Of a stretch of DNA of 64,000 bases, positions 24,724 to 33,523 are shown piece by piece. Location of the stretch: contig NZ_CP137852.1 of NCBI RefSeq assembly GCF_033547095.1, forward strand, positions 3,155,501 to 3,219,500. The letters are read 5' to 3'. How positions within the stretch are numbered: the first letter of the stretch is position 1; each line of letters begins with the position of its first letter. The DNA comes from Sediminicoccus rosea (GTDB taxonomy: Bacteria > Pseudomonadota > Alphaproteobacteria > Acetobacterales > Acetobacteraceae). Below the pieces are notes generated by a model. It was given only the letters and a program-made list of their open reading frames with translations. It was not told the DNA's origin and searched no databases. Made by a program: the position numbers and the translations under genes.

Positions 24724-25924
24724 GCTCTGGACCGATGCGCGGCTGGTCACCATGCAGGGCGACGGGCTCGGCCTGATCGAGCCTGGCGCGATCGCGGTGA
24801 AGGATGGGCGCATCGCCTGGGTGGGGGCGATGGCCGAACTGCCGCACCAGGACGCGCAGCGCACGCATGATGCGGGCGGGCGCTTCGTGCTGCCAGGCTT
24901 CGTGGATGGCCACACGCATCTGGTCTTCGCCGGCAACCGCATCGGCGAGTTCGAGCGGCAGCTGGGCGGCGCCACCCGCAATGAGCTGGCGGCCGAGGGC
25001 GGGGGCATCCTCTACACGACGCGGGAGACGCGGAAGGCCAGCGTGGCGGAACTGGTCGCGATCGCGACCCCGCGCCTGCACCGGCTGATGAGCGAGGGTG
25101 TCACCACGCTCGAGATCAAGTCCGGCTACGGGCTGGATCTCGAGAGCGAGCTGAACATGCTGCGCGCGGCGCGCATCCTGGGCCGCGAGAATGGCGTGCG
25201 CGTCGTCACCTCCTTTCTCGGCGCGCATGTGGTGGCGCCGGAATACAAGGGGCGTTCGGCCGACTACATCACGCATCTGATCGAGGTGATCTTCCCCGCG
25301 GCCCTGGCCGAGGGGCTGGTGGATATCTGCGATGGCGGGATCGAGGGCCTGGCCATCAAGCCGGAGGATATGCTTCGCCTCTATGCGGCAGCGCAGGCGG
25401 CGGGCATCCCGGTGCGCGGGCACACCGACCAGTATGGCGATGTCGGGGGTGGCGGGATTCTGGCGGGGATCGGTGCGCTCTCGGCCGATCACCTGGAGTA
25501 TGTGAGCGAGGATTCGCTGGCGGCGATGGCGCGGGCGGGGACGGTGGGCGTGCTGCTGCCGGGCTCGACGCTGTTCCTGAATGAACCGCGCCGGCCGCCG
25601 GTGGAGTGGTTCCGCAAGCATGGCGTGCGGATGGCGCTGGCGACGAATTGCAATCCGGGTTCCTCGCCCACGCTCTCTCCCCTGCTCGTGCTGGCGCTGG
25701 GTTGTTCCTTCTTCCGCATGACGCCCGTGGAGGCGCTGCGGGGGATGACGGTGAACGGCGCCGCGGCGATCGGATTGGGCGGCAAGGTCGGCGAATTGCG
25801 CGCCGGCCTGCCCGCGGATTTCGTCCTGTGGGACATCACCCAGCCCGCCGAGCTCTGCTACTGGCTCGGCGGTTCACCCCCCCGCCAGGTGGTGCGCGCC
25901 GGAGTCATAGGGTCTGGGGCCTGA
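24707..25924 (+). CDS. hutI: Imidazolonepropionase (HutI) or close relative
   Basis: A 405-residue amidohydrolase with HutI features. These are the HTH pair in FVDGHTHLVFAGNRIGEFERQLGG (about residue 67), EGVTTLEIKSGYGLD, SFLGAHVVAPEYKG, GHTDQYGDVGG and ATNCNPGSSPTLSP. HutI opens the ring of 4-imidazolone-5-propionate in histidine degradation. No hutH, hutU, hutF or hutG is present in the window. The gene sits at the end of a binding protein/Rid/Rid unit instead, overlapping it by 17 nt, so a related cyclic amide is a possible substrate. The family assignment is strong; the pathway is uncertain. Confidence 0.82.
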   Translation: MPVWDELWTDARLVTMQGDGLGLIEPGAIAVKDGRIAWVGAMAELPHQDAQRTHDAGGRFVLPGFVDGHTHLVFAGNRIGEFERQLGGATRNELAAEGGGILYTTRETRKASVAELVAIATPRLHRLMSEGVTTLEIKSGYGLDLESELNMLRAARILGRENGVRVVTSFLGAHVVAPEYKGRSADYITHLIEVIFPAALAEGLVDICDGGIEGLAIKPEDMLRLYAAAQAAGIPVRGHTDQYGDVGGGGILAGIGALSADHLEYVSEDSLAAMARAGTVGVLLPGSTLFLNEPRRPPVEWFRKHGVRMALATNCNPGSSPTLSPLLVLALGCSFFRMTPVEALRGMTVNGAAAIGLGGKVGELRAGLPADFVLWDITQPAELCYWLGGSPPRQVVRAGVIGSGA

Positions 25925-25951
25925 GGCCCCAGCCGCCGGAGGCCCTCTTTT

Positions 25952-27943
25952 CTACCCCAAAGCCGCCGGCATGGCCGCGAGTTCGTCCTCCGGCAGATGG
26001 CAGGCGATCCGGTGCGAAGCGCCAAACTCCCGCACCGGCGGCGCCGCGGTGTCGCAGATGCTTCCCATGTGGCGCGGGCAGCGATGGGCGAAGCGGCAGC
26101 CTGTGGTCCCCTGCCCGCTCTGCACATCGCCCTTGAGGCGGATGCGGCTTTCGGCGCGGCCCTCGGCGCCGACGACGGGCACGGCGGAGAGCAGCGCCTC
26201 GGTATAGGGGTGGTAGGGCGGCGCAAGGACTTCGTCGGCGCGGCCTTCCTCGACGATGGCGCCGCGATACATCACCGCGATGCGGTCGGCGATGTGCGCC
26301 ACGACGCCGATGTCGTGGGAGATGAAGAGGTAGGCGACGCCAAGCTCGTCGCGCAGATCCGTCAGCAGGTTCAGCACGGCGGCCTGGACCGAGACGTCGA
26401 GCGCCGAGACCGCCTCGTCGCAGACCAGGAAGTCCGGGCGGCTGGCGAGGGCCCGGGCGATGCCGATGCGCTGCTTCTCGCCGCCCGACATCTGGTGCGG
26501 GTAGCGGCCGCGATAGCTGGGCGGCAGGCGCACGAGGTCCAGCAGGCGCTCGACCTCGCGCGTCGCCTCGGCGCCGGAGGCGATGCCGAAGCGGATGAGC
26601 GGGCGGCGAAGTGCTTCGTCCACCGTCTGGCGCGGGTTGAGCGAGCTGTCGGGGTTCTGGAAGACGATCTGCGCCCGCCTCCGGAACTCGGTGGAGGCTT
26701 CGGGCGGGATGGACTGGCCGTCGAAGCGGATGCTGCCGGCATCGGCCTCGATCAGGCGCAGGACGAGACGGCCGAGCGTGGATTTGCCGCAGCCGGATTC
26801 ACCGACCAGGCCCAGCACCTCGCCACGGCCGATGGTCAGGCTGACGCCATCCACCGCCCGCGTGCCGGCGCGCTTCCGGAAGAGGCCGCCGCCGCCGAAG
26901 CTGCGCGACAGGCCCTCGGCGGAGAGCAGCGGCGTGGGCACGGGGCGCGCCACCGCCTCGGGCGCCGGCGGGATGGGCCAGGGCTCGCCCGCGATCTCAC
27001 GCACGCGATGGCAGCGCGCGAGGCGCGTCTCGCCCTGCAGAAGCTGCGGCTGCGCGCAGGCCTCGACGGCGAAGGGGCAGCGCGGCGCGAAATTGCAGCC
27101 GGGCATGGGCTGCGTCAGATCGGGCAGGCCGCCCGGGATGGGCGCGAGGCGCGCCATCCGGCCGCGATCCACGCGGGGCAGCGCGGCGAGCAGCCCACGC
27201 GTATAGGGATGGCGCGGGTCGGCCAGGACTTCGGCCGATGGCCCCTGCTCCACCACGCGCCCGGCATAGAGGACCGTCAGCTCGTCACAGAGGCGATCCA
27301 CGATGCCGAGATTGTGGCTGACCAGCAGCATGGAGACGCCACGCTCGCGGCGCAGCTTCTCCAGCAGGTCGAGAATCTGCGCCTCCACCGTCACGTCGAG
27401 CGCGGTGGTGGGTTCGTCCAGCAGCAGCAATTCCGGCTCGCAGGCAAGGGCCGTCGCGATGATGGCGCGCTGCTTCATGCCGCCCGAGAGCTGGTGCGGA
27501 TAGGCGTGGGCGATCTCGGCGGGGCGGGGAATGCCCATCTCGCCGAGCAGCGTCACGGCGCGGGCCAGCGCCGCCTCGCGGGAGAGGCCCTGGTGCTGGA
27601 TCAGCGGCTCGGCCACCTGGAAGCCGATGGTGAGCGAGGGGTTGAGCGCGGCCGCGGGATCCTGGAACACCACGCCGATGCGGCGGCCGCGCAGTTGCTC
27701 GGCGGCGGCGCGGAGGTCCATGCCGTCGAAGGTCAGCGCCTCGGCGGTCAGCGTCGCGCCCTGGCCGAGCAGGCCAAGCATGGCGAGGACCACGGAGGAT
27801 TTGCCCGAGCCACTCTCGCCGACCAGGCCCATCGCCCCGCCGCGCGGGATGGCAAAGGAGACATCCTGCAAGGCGTGCACGGGGCCGCGTTGCGTGGCGT
27901 AGCTGAGCGACAGGCGCTCGATGTTGAGGAGTGGCGTGGTCAC
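25952..27943 (-). CDS. Fused dipeptide-type ABC transporter ATP-binding protein (DppD-DppF)
   Basis: A 663-residue protein with two complete ABC domains. The first has Walker A GESGSGKSS (about residue 40), signature LSGGMKQR and Walker B LLLLDEPTTALD. The second has GESGCGKST (about 385), signature MSGGEKQR and Walker B FLVCDEAVSALD. Each is followed by the oligopeptide-transport C-terminal segment with cysteine motifs (CNFAPRCPF, CRFAHRCP). It powers uptake together with the two permeases encoded just upstream. GTG 27943 is chosen because AGGGGG lies 7 nt upstream; ATG 27985 is an alternative. It is separated from dppC by 121 nt but lies on the same strand and is probably the operon's last gene. 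Confidence 0.88.
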   Translation of the reverse strand: MTTPLLNIERLSLSYATQRGPVHALQDVSFAIPRGGAMGLVGESGSGKSSVVLAMLGLLGQGATLTAEALTFDGMDLRAAAEQLRGRRIGVVFQDPAAALNPSLTIGFQVAEPLIQHQGLSREAALARAVTLLGEMGIPRPAEIAHAYPHQLSGGMKQRAIIATALACEPELLLLDEPTTALDVTVEAQILDLLEKLRRERGVSMLLVSHNLGIVDRLCDELTVLYAGRVVEQGPSAEVLADPRHPYTRGLLAALPRVDRGRMARLAPIPGGLPDLTQPMPGCNFAPRCPFAVEACAQPQLLQGETRLARCHRVREIAGEPWPIPPAPEAVARPVPTPLLSAEGLSRSFGGGGLFRKRAGTRAVDGVSLTIGRGEVLGLVGESGCGKSTLGRLVLRLIEADAGSIRFDGQSIPPEASTEFRRRAQIVFQNPDSSLNPRQTVDEALRRPLIRFGIASGAEATREVERLLDLVRLPPSYRGRYPHQMSGGEKQRIGIARALASRPDFLVCDEAVSALDVSVQAAVLNLLTDLRDELGVAYLFISHDIGVVAHIADRIAVMYRGAIVEEGRADEVLAPPYHPYTEALLSAVPVVGAEGRAESRIRLKGDVQSGQGTTGCRFAHRCPRHMGSICDTAAPPVREFGASHRIACHLPEDELAAMPAALG

Positions 27944-28064
27944 GGCGAAGCCCCCTCGGGCGGCGGCGCGGCCTTGCCGCGCCAACGCGGAGCGGACCGT
28001 GCCAGGGGGGCACTCATCCGGGACCCCCGCAAAAATGCCGCGGGCGCTTCTGTAGGGAGAACGC

Positions 28065-28886
28065 TCAATGTCCGCGTCCTCTCAGGCGGGGATCCAACAG
28101 GTCACGCAGCCCCTCGCCCACGATGTTCACCGCGATCAGCAGCACGCAAAGGCAAAGCCCTGGGGCGAGACCGATCCAGGGCGCCTCGCTGATGAAGGGG
28201 CGGCTCTCGGCGATCATCAGGCCCCATTCGCTGTCGGGCGGTTGCGGCCCGAGGCCGAGGAAGCTCAGGGCCGAGCCGAGCAGGATGGCGAAGGTGATGC
28301 GCAGCGCCGTCTCGACGATGAGCGGCGGCCAGGCATTGGGCAGGATCTCCCGCACCAGGATATGGTAGGCGCCCTCCCCGCGCGCGCGCGCGGCCTCCAC
28401 GAAATCCTCGGCCAGCAGGTCGAGTGCCACGGCGCGCGCCACGCGCGTCATGATCGGCACATAGACCAGGCCAACCGCGAGGATCGTCTTGCCAAGACCC
28501 GGATCGGTGACGGCGAGGATGAGCAGGCCAAGCAGCACGGGCGGGATGGAGATCATGAGGTCCACGCCGCGCATGATCGCCTCTTCGGTCCAGCCGCGGC
28601 GGAAGGCGGCGATGAGGCCGAGCGGCACGCCGATCACGAGCGAGATGAAGGTGGCGCCGAAGCCCATCAGCAGCGAGTGATGCGCGCCGGCCAGCACGCG
28701 GGAAAACACGTCCCGCCCGAACTCATCCGTGCCGAACCAATGCGTGGTGGAGGGCGGTTGCAGGCGGGAGCGGACGTTGAAGGCATCCGGCTCGAAGGGC
28801 GCGATCCAGGGGCCGAGGATCGCCAGGATCACGATGGCGGTGACGATGATGCCACCGACCCAGAGCGTGCGGGGAATGCGGCTCAT
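28065..28886 (-). CDS. Dipeptide-type ABC transporter permease (DppC-like)
   Basis: A 273-residue inner-membrane permease with about six helices. The N-terminal OppC/DppC leader helix is followed by the signature HWFGTDEFGRDVFSRVLAGAHHSLLMG. The EAA loop (EDFVEAARARGEGAYHILVREILPNAW, about residue 165) contacts the ATPase. The start overlaps the DppB-like stop (ATGA). It is about the usual length of DppC. It forms the heterodimeric channel with the gene upstream. Confidence 0.9.
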   Translation of the reverse strand: MSRIPRTLWVGGIIVTAIVILAILGPWIAPFEPDAFNVRSRLQPPSTTHWFGTDEFGRDVFSRVLAGAHHSLLMGFGATFISLVIGVPLGLIAAFRRGWTEEAIMRGVDLMISIPPVLLGLLILAVTDPGLGKTILAVGLVYVPIMTRVARAVALDLLAEDFVEAARARGEGAYHILVREILPNAWPPLIVETALRITFAILLGSALSFLGLGPQPPDSEWGLMIAESRPFISEAPWIGLAPGLCLCVLLIAVNIVGEGLRDLLDPRLRGRGH

Positions 28887-29842
28887 CCGGCGCTGCCGCT
28901 CACGCGGATGCGGGGGTTGAGCACGGCGTAGAGGATGTCCGCCACCAGGTTTGCCAGCGCGTAGATGGCGGTGATGACGATCATGCCGCCCATCATCAGC
29001 GGGATGTCCTGGTTGTCGATGGCGTAGATCAGCATGCGGCCCAGGCCCGGAAAGGCGAAGACGCTCTCCACCACCACGATGCCGCCGATCAGGATGCCGA
29101 CATCCACCGCCAGCACGGTGATGGTGGGCAGCAGCGCATTGGGCAGGGCGTGGCGCCGCAGCACGATGCGCTCGGGCAGGCCCTTGGCGCGGGCGGCCAG
29201 CACATACTTGCTCTCGATCGCCTCCAGCATGGAGGAACGCGTGAGGCGCGAGACATGCGCGATCAGCCCCAGCACAAGCGTGGAGACCGGCAGGATCAGG
29301 TGCTTGGCCCAGGCCAGGAAGCCGCCCTCGGCGAGCGGCGTGTAGCCCGTGGCCGGCAGCCAGCCGAGCCAGACGGCGAAGAAGATGATGACGAGGATGC
29401 ACCAGAAGAATTCGGGCACCGCGATGAAGAAATACTGCGCGAGGGTGAGGCCGCGATCCGCCCAGGACCCCACATGCGTCGCCGAATGGATGCCGAGCGC
29501 GATGCCGATGATCGCCACCAGCACGATGCTGATGGCGCAGAGGATGGCGGAGCGCCCCAACGCCTCCAGGATCACCGGGCCGGCCGGGCGGTCCATGGTC
29601 AGCGACTGGCCGAAATCCCCGCGCAGCAGCCCGGAGAACCAGCGCCAGTATTGCTCGTAGAGCGGCAGGTTCAGGCCCAGCCGCTCCTCCAGCTCGGCGA
29701 TCGCGGCATTGGTCGCGAATTCGCCGAGGATCATGTGCGCCACGCTGCCCGGCAGGATGTGGACGATGGCGAAGACCATCACCGTCATCGCCCAGAGGAC
29801 GAAGACGACCGAGACGAAGCGGCGCGCGAGAAATCCCAGCAT
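28883..29842 (-). CDS. Dipeptide-type ABC transporter permease (DppB-like)
   Basis: A 319-residue inner-membrane permease. The first helix (FVSVVFVLWAMTVMVFAIVHILPG) and the following ERLGLNLPLYEQYWRWFSGLLRGDFGQS region are typical of DppB/OppB, as is the EAA loop SSMLEAIESKYVLAARAKGLPERIVLRRHALPNAL near residue 200. It overlaps the binding-protein stop upstream and the DppC-like start downstream by 4 nt each, which makes the transporter a tightly coupled unit. Confidence 0.9.
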   Translation of the reverse strand: MLGFLARRFVSVVFVLWAMTVMVFAIVHILPGSVAHMILGEFATNAAIAELEERLGLNLPLYEQYWRWFSGLLRGDFGQSLTMDRPAGPVILEALGRSAILCAISIVLVAIIGIALGIHSATHVGSWADRGLTLAQYFFIAVPEFFWCILVIIFFAVWLGWLPATGYTPLAEGGFLAWAKHLILPVSTLVLGLIAHVSRLTRSSMLEAIESKYVLAARAKGLPERIVLRRHALPNALLPTITVLAVDVGILIGGIVVVESVFAFPGLGRMLIYAIDNQDIPLMMGGMIVITAIYALANLVADILYAVLNPRIRVSGSAG

Positions 29843-31356
29843 CAGGTCGAGATGAACCCGGCCCGGAGGTCGAACCAGCGCATCGGGTGCGTCTTCACGT
29901 CCCGCACGGCGCTGCGATAGGCGCAGGCGAATTTCTGCGCATAGGCGATGTAGCCCGGCGGGTTCTCCACCATGGCGCGCTGCATGGCGACGTAATGCGT
30001 CTTCTGCTGGTTCAGGTCACCGGTCAGGCGCGCCGCTTCCAGCGCCGCATCCACGCGGGGCTCGTTGTACATCCAGAGGCGCTCGTTCTGGCTGCCGCGC
30101 GAATGCAGGAACGGGAAGGTGGAGGTGTCGATGGTGGGGCGCGCGAAATAGCCGTCGATATAGGCCGGCGCCTTGCCCGCCACCTCGGCCGCGTAGCGGG
30201 CGAAGGGGACGCGCTGGATATCGAACTCGAAGCCGGCCGGCCGCGCCATCTGCTGCAGCGTGACACCCAGGCGCTCGCGCACCGGGCGGCCCACCGGGAT
30301 CACCAGCGGCACGCGCAGGCCGCTGGCATGCCCCGCCTCGCGCAGCAGGCGCCGCGCGGTCGCCACATCGGGGCGCGCGGGGAAGCCGATCTCGCTCGCG
30401 AAGAAGGGGTGGCTCGGCGCGATGGGGCTGTGGGTGGGGGCACCCTCGCCGAAGAGCACGGCCTCCGCCACGTCAGCCTTGGCGACGGCGAGGTTCAGCG
30501 CGCGGCGCACGCGCGGGTCGTTGAAGGGGGCGATGCTGTTGTTCAGGATCGCGCCATCCCAGGAGGCGGTGGCGACGCTGTCCACGCGCACATTCCGCGC
30601 ATCGCGCAGCGCGCGGATGTTCTCGGGCCCGAGGTCCCACACCACGTCGAGGTCACCCGCCTGGAGGGCGGCGATGCGGACCGACATCTCGGGCAGGATC
30701 CGCATCTCCACGCCATCCAGGCGCGGCCCGCTCTCCCAGTAGTTGGGGTTGCGCGCATAGATCACGCGGTCACCCGGCGCGTAGCTGCGGAAGACGAAGG
30801 GCCCGGTGCCGATCGGGTTGGTGGCGAGGTCGTCCAGCCGGTCGGCGGGCACGATCTTCACCTGGCGGTCGGAGAGGATGTCGGCGAAGCCGCCATAGGG
30901 ATAGGAGAGGCGGAAGATGACCGTGTAGGGGTCGGGCGCCTCCATCTGCGCGATCATGTCGTAGTTGCTGCGGCTCGCGGCCCCCGTCGCGGGGTCGAGG
31001 ATGCGGCGATAGGTCACGATCACGTCATTGGCCGTCATCTCGCGGCCGTGGTGGAAGCGCACGCCGCGGCGCAGCTTGAACTCCCAGGTCTTGAGGTCCT
31101 GCGAATAGGTCCAGGATTCCGCCAGTTCCGGCACCACCGCCTGGTCTTCCGTCATGCGCGTCAGGCCGTTGAAGACGAAGACGGAATGCATGAACTCCTC
31201 GCCGATCGTCGTCCGCGCGGGGTCGAGCGTGCGGAGATTGGCGCTCATCGCGATGCGCAGGGTGCCGCCGCCGCCCTGCGAGGCGCCGGGGCGCGGCAGG
31301 CTGACGGCGCCGACCAGCGCGGGGATGGCCAAGGCGGAACGGCGGGGGAGCTGCAT
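29842..31356 (-). CDS. Family 5 ABC transporter solute-binding protein (2)
   Basis: A 504-residue periplasmic binding protein with a Tat-like leader (LPRRSALAIPALVGAVSLPRPG). Family motifs include LAESWTYSQDLKTWEFKLRRGVRFHHGREMTANDVI and YEFGRGPRLDGVEMRILPE-type blocks. ATG 31356 is preferred because GGAGAG stands 5-10 nt before it; the frame is open further upstream. It belongs to the permease and ATPase genes that follow (4-nt overlap with the DppB-like gene). The DUF1028 gene upstream ends 16 nt away. A peptide or modified peptide ligand is likely in view of the M28 peptidase at the head of the operon. Confidence 0.87.
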   Translation of the reverse strand: MQLPRRSALAIPALVGAVSLPRPGASQGGGGTLRIAMSANLRTLDPARTTIGEEFMHSVFVFNGLTRMTEDQAVVPELAESWTYSQDLKTWEFKLRRGVRFHHGREMTANDVIVTYRRILDPATGAASRSNYDMIAQMEAPDPYTVIFRLSYPYGGFADILSDRQVKIVPADRLDDLATNPIGTGPFVFRSYAPGDRVIYARNPNYWESGPRLDGVEMRILPEMSVRIAALQAGDLDVVWDLGPENIRALRDARNVRVDSVATASWDGAILNNSIAPFNDPRVRRALNLAVAKADVAEAVLFGEGAPTHSPIAPSHPFFASEIGFPARPDVATARRLLREAGHASGLRVPLVIPVGRPVRERLGVTLQQMARPAGFEFDIQRVPFARYAAEVAGKAPAYIDGYFARPTIDTSTFPFLHSRGSQNERLWMYNEPRVDAALEAARLTGDLNQQKTHYVAMQRAMVENPPGYIAYAQKFACAYRSAVRDVKTHPMRWFDLRAGFIST

Positions 31357-31372
31357 GGGGGTCTCTCCTGTT

Positions 31373-32032
31373 TCAGATGACGCCGGGGGCGGCGTCCGGA
31401 TCCACGGCACGGGTGACGAATTCGCGCAGCGACGGGAGATAGGCGTCCCAGAGGGTGCGCAGCGCGGTGATGGCATCGGGGGCGAGGTCCACCCGCAGGT
31501 CCACCAGCGGGAAGATCTCCTTCTCCATGACGATCAGCGCGGCGGAGATGACGGGCTTGCCCTCGCCTCCCGCCGCTTCGCCCGCTTCCATGGCGCGCAT
31601 CAGGCGTTCGGCGAGCTGTTCGTTCGCGGATTCCGTGAAGGCCTGCGCCATGGCGGCGGGCACGCGGTCATTGGCGAGGATGTTGCCCATGGCGATGCAG
31701 TCCGTGACATGCACGGCGGCGCGCGCGGGCTTCACGGCGGCGCCGTCGAATTGCGCGGTGCGGCCCTGCGCGTCCATCACGGCGAGCTGGCGCCATTTGT
31801 GGTGCGGCGTGCTGGCGACGAGGGCCGCCAAGGTTTCCTCCGCCGAGCAGCCGCTGCGGAGCAGCTCCAGGCCGCGCGGGCCAAGGCGCGGATCGGTGCG
31901 GTGCTGCGTCAGCACGCCGCCGATGCCAGGGCCCACATGCGGCACGCGGGAGCCGACGGCGAGGCTGGAGGTGGTGACGGCGGCGCCGAACTGCCCGGTG
32001 CGGGCGCAGCGCCCAAGGAGCGAATAGGTCAT
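31373..32032 (-). CDS. DUF1028 family protein (Ntn-hydrolase-like fold)
   Basis: A 219-residue DUF1028 protein. It begins MTYSLLGRCARTGQFGAAV and contains VGSRVPHVGPGIGGVLTQ, GLELLRSGCSAEETLAALV and CIAMGNILAND motifs. The family has an Ntn-hydrolase-like fold with no established reaction. It is repeatedly found next to peptidases and peptide transporters, as here, where it lies between an M28 peptidase and a dipeptide-type ABC transporter. The 16-nt gap to the binding-protein gene supports co-transcription. A role in amide or peptide hydrolysis is inferred. Confidence 0.8.
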   Translation of the reverse strand: MTYSLLGRCARTGQFGAAVTTSSLAVGSRVPHVGPGIGGVLTQHRTDPRLGPRGLELLRSGCSAEETLAALVASTPHHKWRQLAVMDAQGRTAQFDGAAVKPARAAVHVTDCIAMGNILANDRVPAAMAQAFTESANEQLAERLMRAMEAGEAAGGEGKPVISAALIVMEKEIFPLVDLRVDLAPDAITALRTLWDAYLPSLREFVTRAVDPDAAPGVI

Positions 32033-32136
32033 GGAGGAAGGCTACTCCGCTTCAGGGTCATGTCAGGGGGTGGCGGGCGTGATTGTCCAGGAAAAACGAC
32101 AGGCGCTGCACAGCCCGGCGGCAGGATGCCCGCGCA

Positions 32137-33435
32137 TCATGCGGTGAGCCGCTGCACCGTGGCTTCGTCCATGCGGGGCACGGGTGCGGCCGCGCTGGCG
32201 CAGCCGGCCAGCACCAGCATCGCCGCCACGCTGGCGGCGAGCTTGAGCTGATGCGGATGCACCTTGTCCGGCGTGTCGGCCGGCGTCAGCAGGAAGCGCA
32301 TGTTGGAAAGCGGCCGGTCGAAGCCCGCGCAGAGGCGCAGCGCCGGGATGCCGTGGCGGATGTAGTTGGCGTGGTCGGAATTGCCCATGAAGGGGGCGCT
32401 GATGCCGATGGAAAGCCCCGCCGGCCCGAGCGCCGCGTGCAGGAACTCCGCCATGCCGGGCACGCCGCTGGTCAGCGCCGTGATGCCCTCGGCGCCGGCC
32501 AGCGAGTCCAGGTTCACGTTCAGCACGCGCTTGCCGCGCTCGGCCGGCGCCATCTGCGCGAGATGCGCGGCGGAGCCGAGCAGTGCCCATTCCTCGATGT
32601 TGAACAGGCCGACCTGCACGCCGCGCGCAAGGCCCGGCACCACGTCCCGGATCGCCTCGGCCACGGTGAGCGCGCAGGCGAGGCCGCTCGCATTGTCGAT
32701 GGCGGAGCAGGCCAGGTCATGGCCATCAATATGGGCGGAGAGCACCACCAGCTCCTCGCCCTTCCCCTGCATGGTGGCGAGCAGGTTTTCGGCCACGCGG
32801 TCCTCGAAGACGCCCTCCACGAAGATGCGGATCCGCTGGCCGGATTGCGCGGCGAGCGCGGCCCCCGCCTCGTGGGAGAGGCCCGCGCAGGGGATGTTGC
32901 CCGGGCCGCCATTGCCGGCCGAACCCGTCACCGGCAGCAGGCCCGGCTCATGGCAGGCGATGAGGAAGCCGGCCGCGCCGGCATCCCGCGCGCATTCGTA
33001 TTTCTTGCGGCGATGCACATGGCCCGTGCCCACCATGAATTCATGGCGGACGAGGATGATCGCGCCGCGCACCGCCTCGCCCGCGGCCAGGATCTGCTCG
33101 GGCGTGCCGCGGCCGAGGTCGAGCAGCGGCGCCTCCAGCCCCTCGGGCGGCGTGGCGGGCGAGCGGCCCAGCGCCTCGGCCTTGTGCGTCACGCCGCGCG
33201 CATCGGTGACGCGGGCGCCGATGCGGCTCCAGCCGCGATAGGGGATGGGCTCGCGCGTCACGGCAGCACCCGTGGCCTCGGCGAGGCGGGGGGCGAGCCA
33301 TTCCACGGCCGCCTTCTCGCTCGCCGTGCCCGAGAAGCGGCCGCCGGTCGCGCAGATGGCGGCGAAATCCGCGTTGATGCGGGGCGAGGCCCAGATGCGG
33401 CCCAGAACCTTCTCGATCACGTCCGGTGTCAGCAT
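32137..33435 (-). CDS. M28 family metallopeptidase
   Basis: A 432-residue zinc aminopeptidase-type protein. Zinc ligands and catalytic residues are visible: His in SAHIDGHD (about residue 250), Asp in SAIDNASG, the Glu-Glu pair in FNIEEWALLG, Asp in NVNLDSLAG, and His in GNSDHANYIRHG. A PA-like domain (about 110-240) is inserted before the catalytic core. No signal peptide is present, so it is probably cytoplasmic. ATG 33435 is preceded by AGGAGGG, a strong ribosome-binding site, and cuts off an upstream in-frame extension. It heads the operon with DUF1028 and the peptide-type ABC transporter and is divergent from an M20 peptidase gene (88 nt). Confidence 0.85.
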   Translation of the reverse strand: MLTPDVIEKVLGRIWASPRINADFAAICATGGRFSGTASEKAAVEWLAPRLAEATGAAVTREPIPYRGWSRIGARVTDARGVTHKAEALGRSPATPPEGLEAPLLDLGRGTPEQILAAGEAVRGAIILVRHEFMVGTGHVHRRKKYECARDAGAAGFLIACHEPGLLPVTGSAGNGGPGNIPCAGLSHEAGAALAAQSGQRIRIFVEGVFEDRVAENLLATMQGKGEELVVLSAHIDGHDLACSAIDNASGLACALTVAEAIRDVVPGLARGVQVGLFNIEEWALLGSAAHLAQMAPAERGKRVLNVNLDSLAGAEGITALTSGVPGMAEFLHAALGPAGLSIGISAPFMGNSDHANYIRHGIPALRLCAGFDRPLSNMRFLLTPADTPDKVHPHQLKLAASVAAMLVLAGCASAAAPVPRMDEATVQRLTA

Positions 33436-33523
33436 CGCCCGCCCTCCTGGCCTCATCCGACGGCAGGGTGACGCGCCACGAGGCATCGGTCTAGGGTTGA
33501 CCGGACAAGAACGGAGCGGATCC

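Noticed and set aside
32137-32250. Lipobox-like LAGC near the C-terminus of the M28 peptidase
   Set aside because: It is at the wrong end of the protein and fits a terminal helix of the peptidase domain; no start codon or ribosome-binding site suggests a separate lipoprotein gene.
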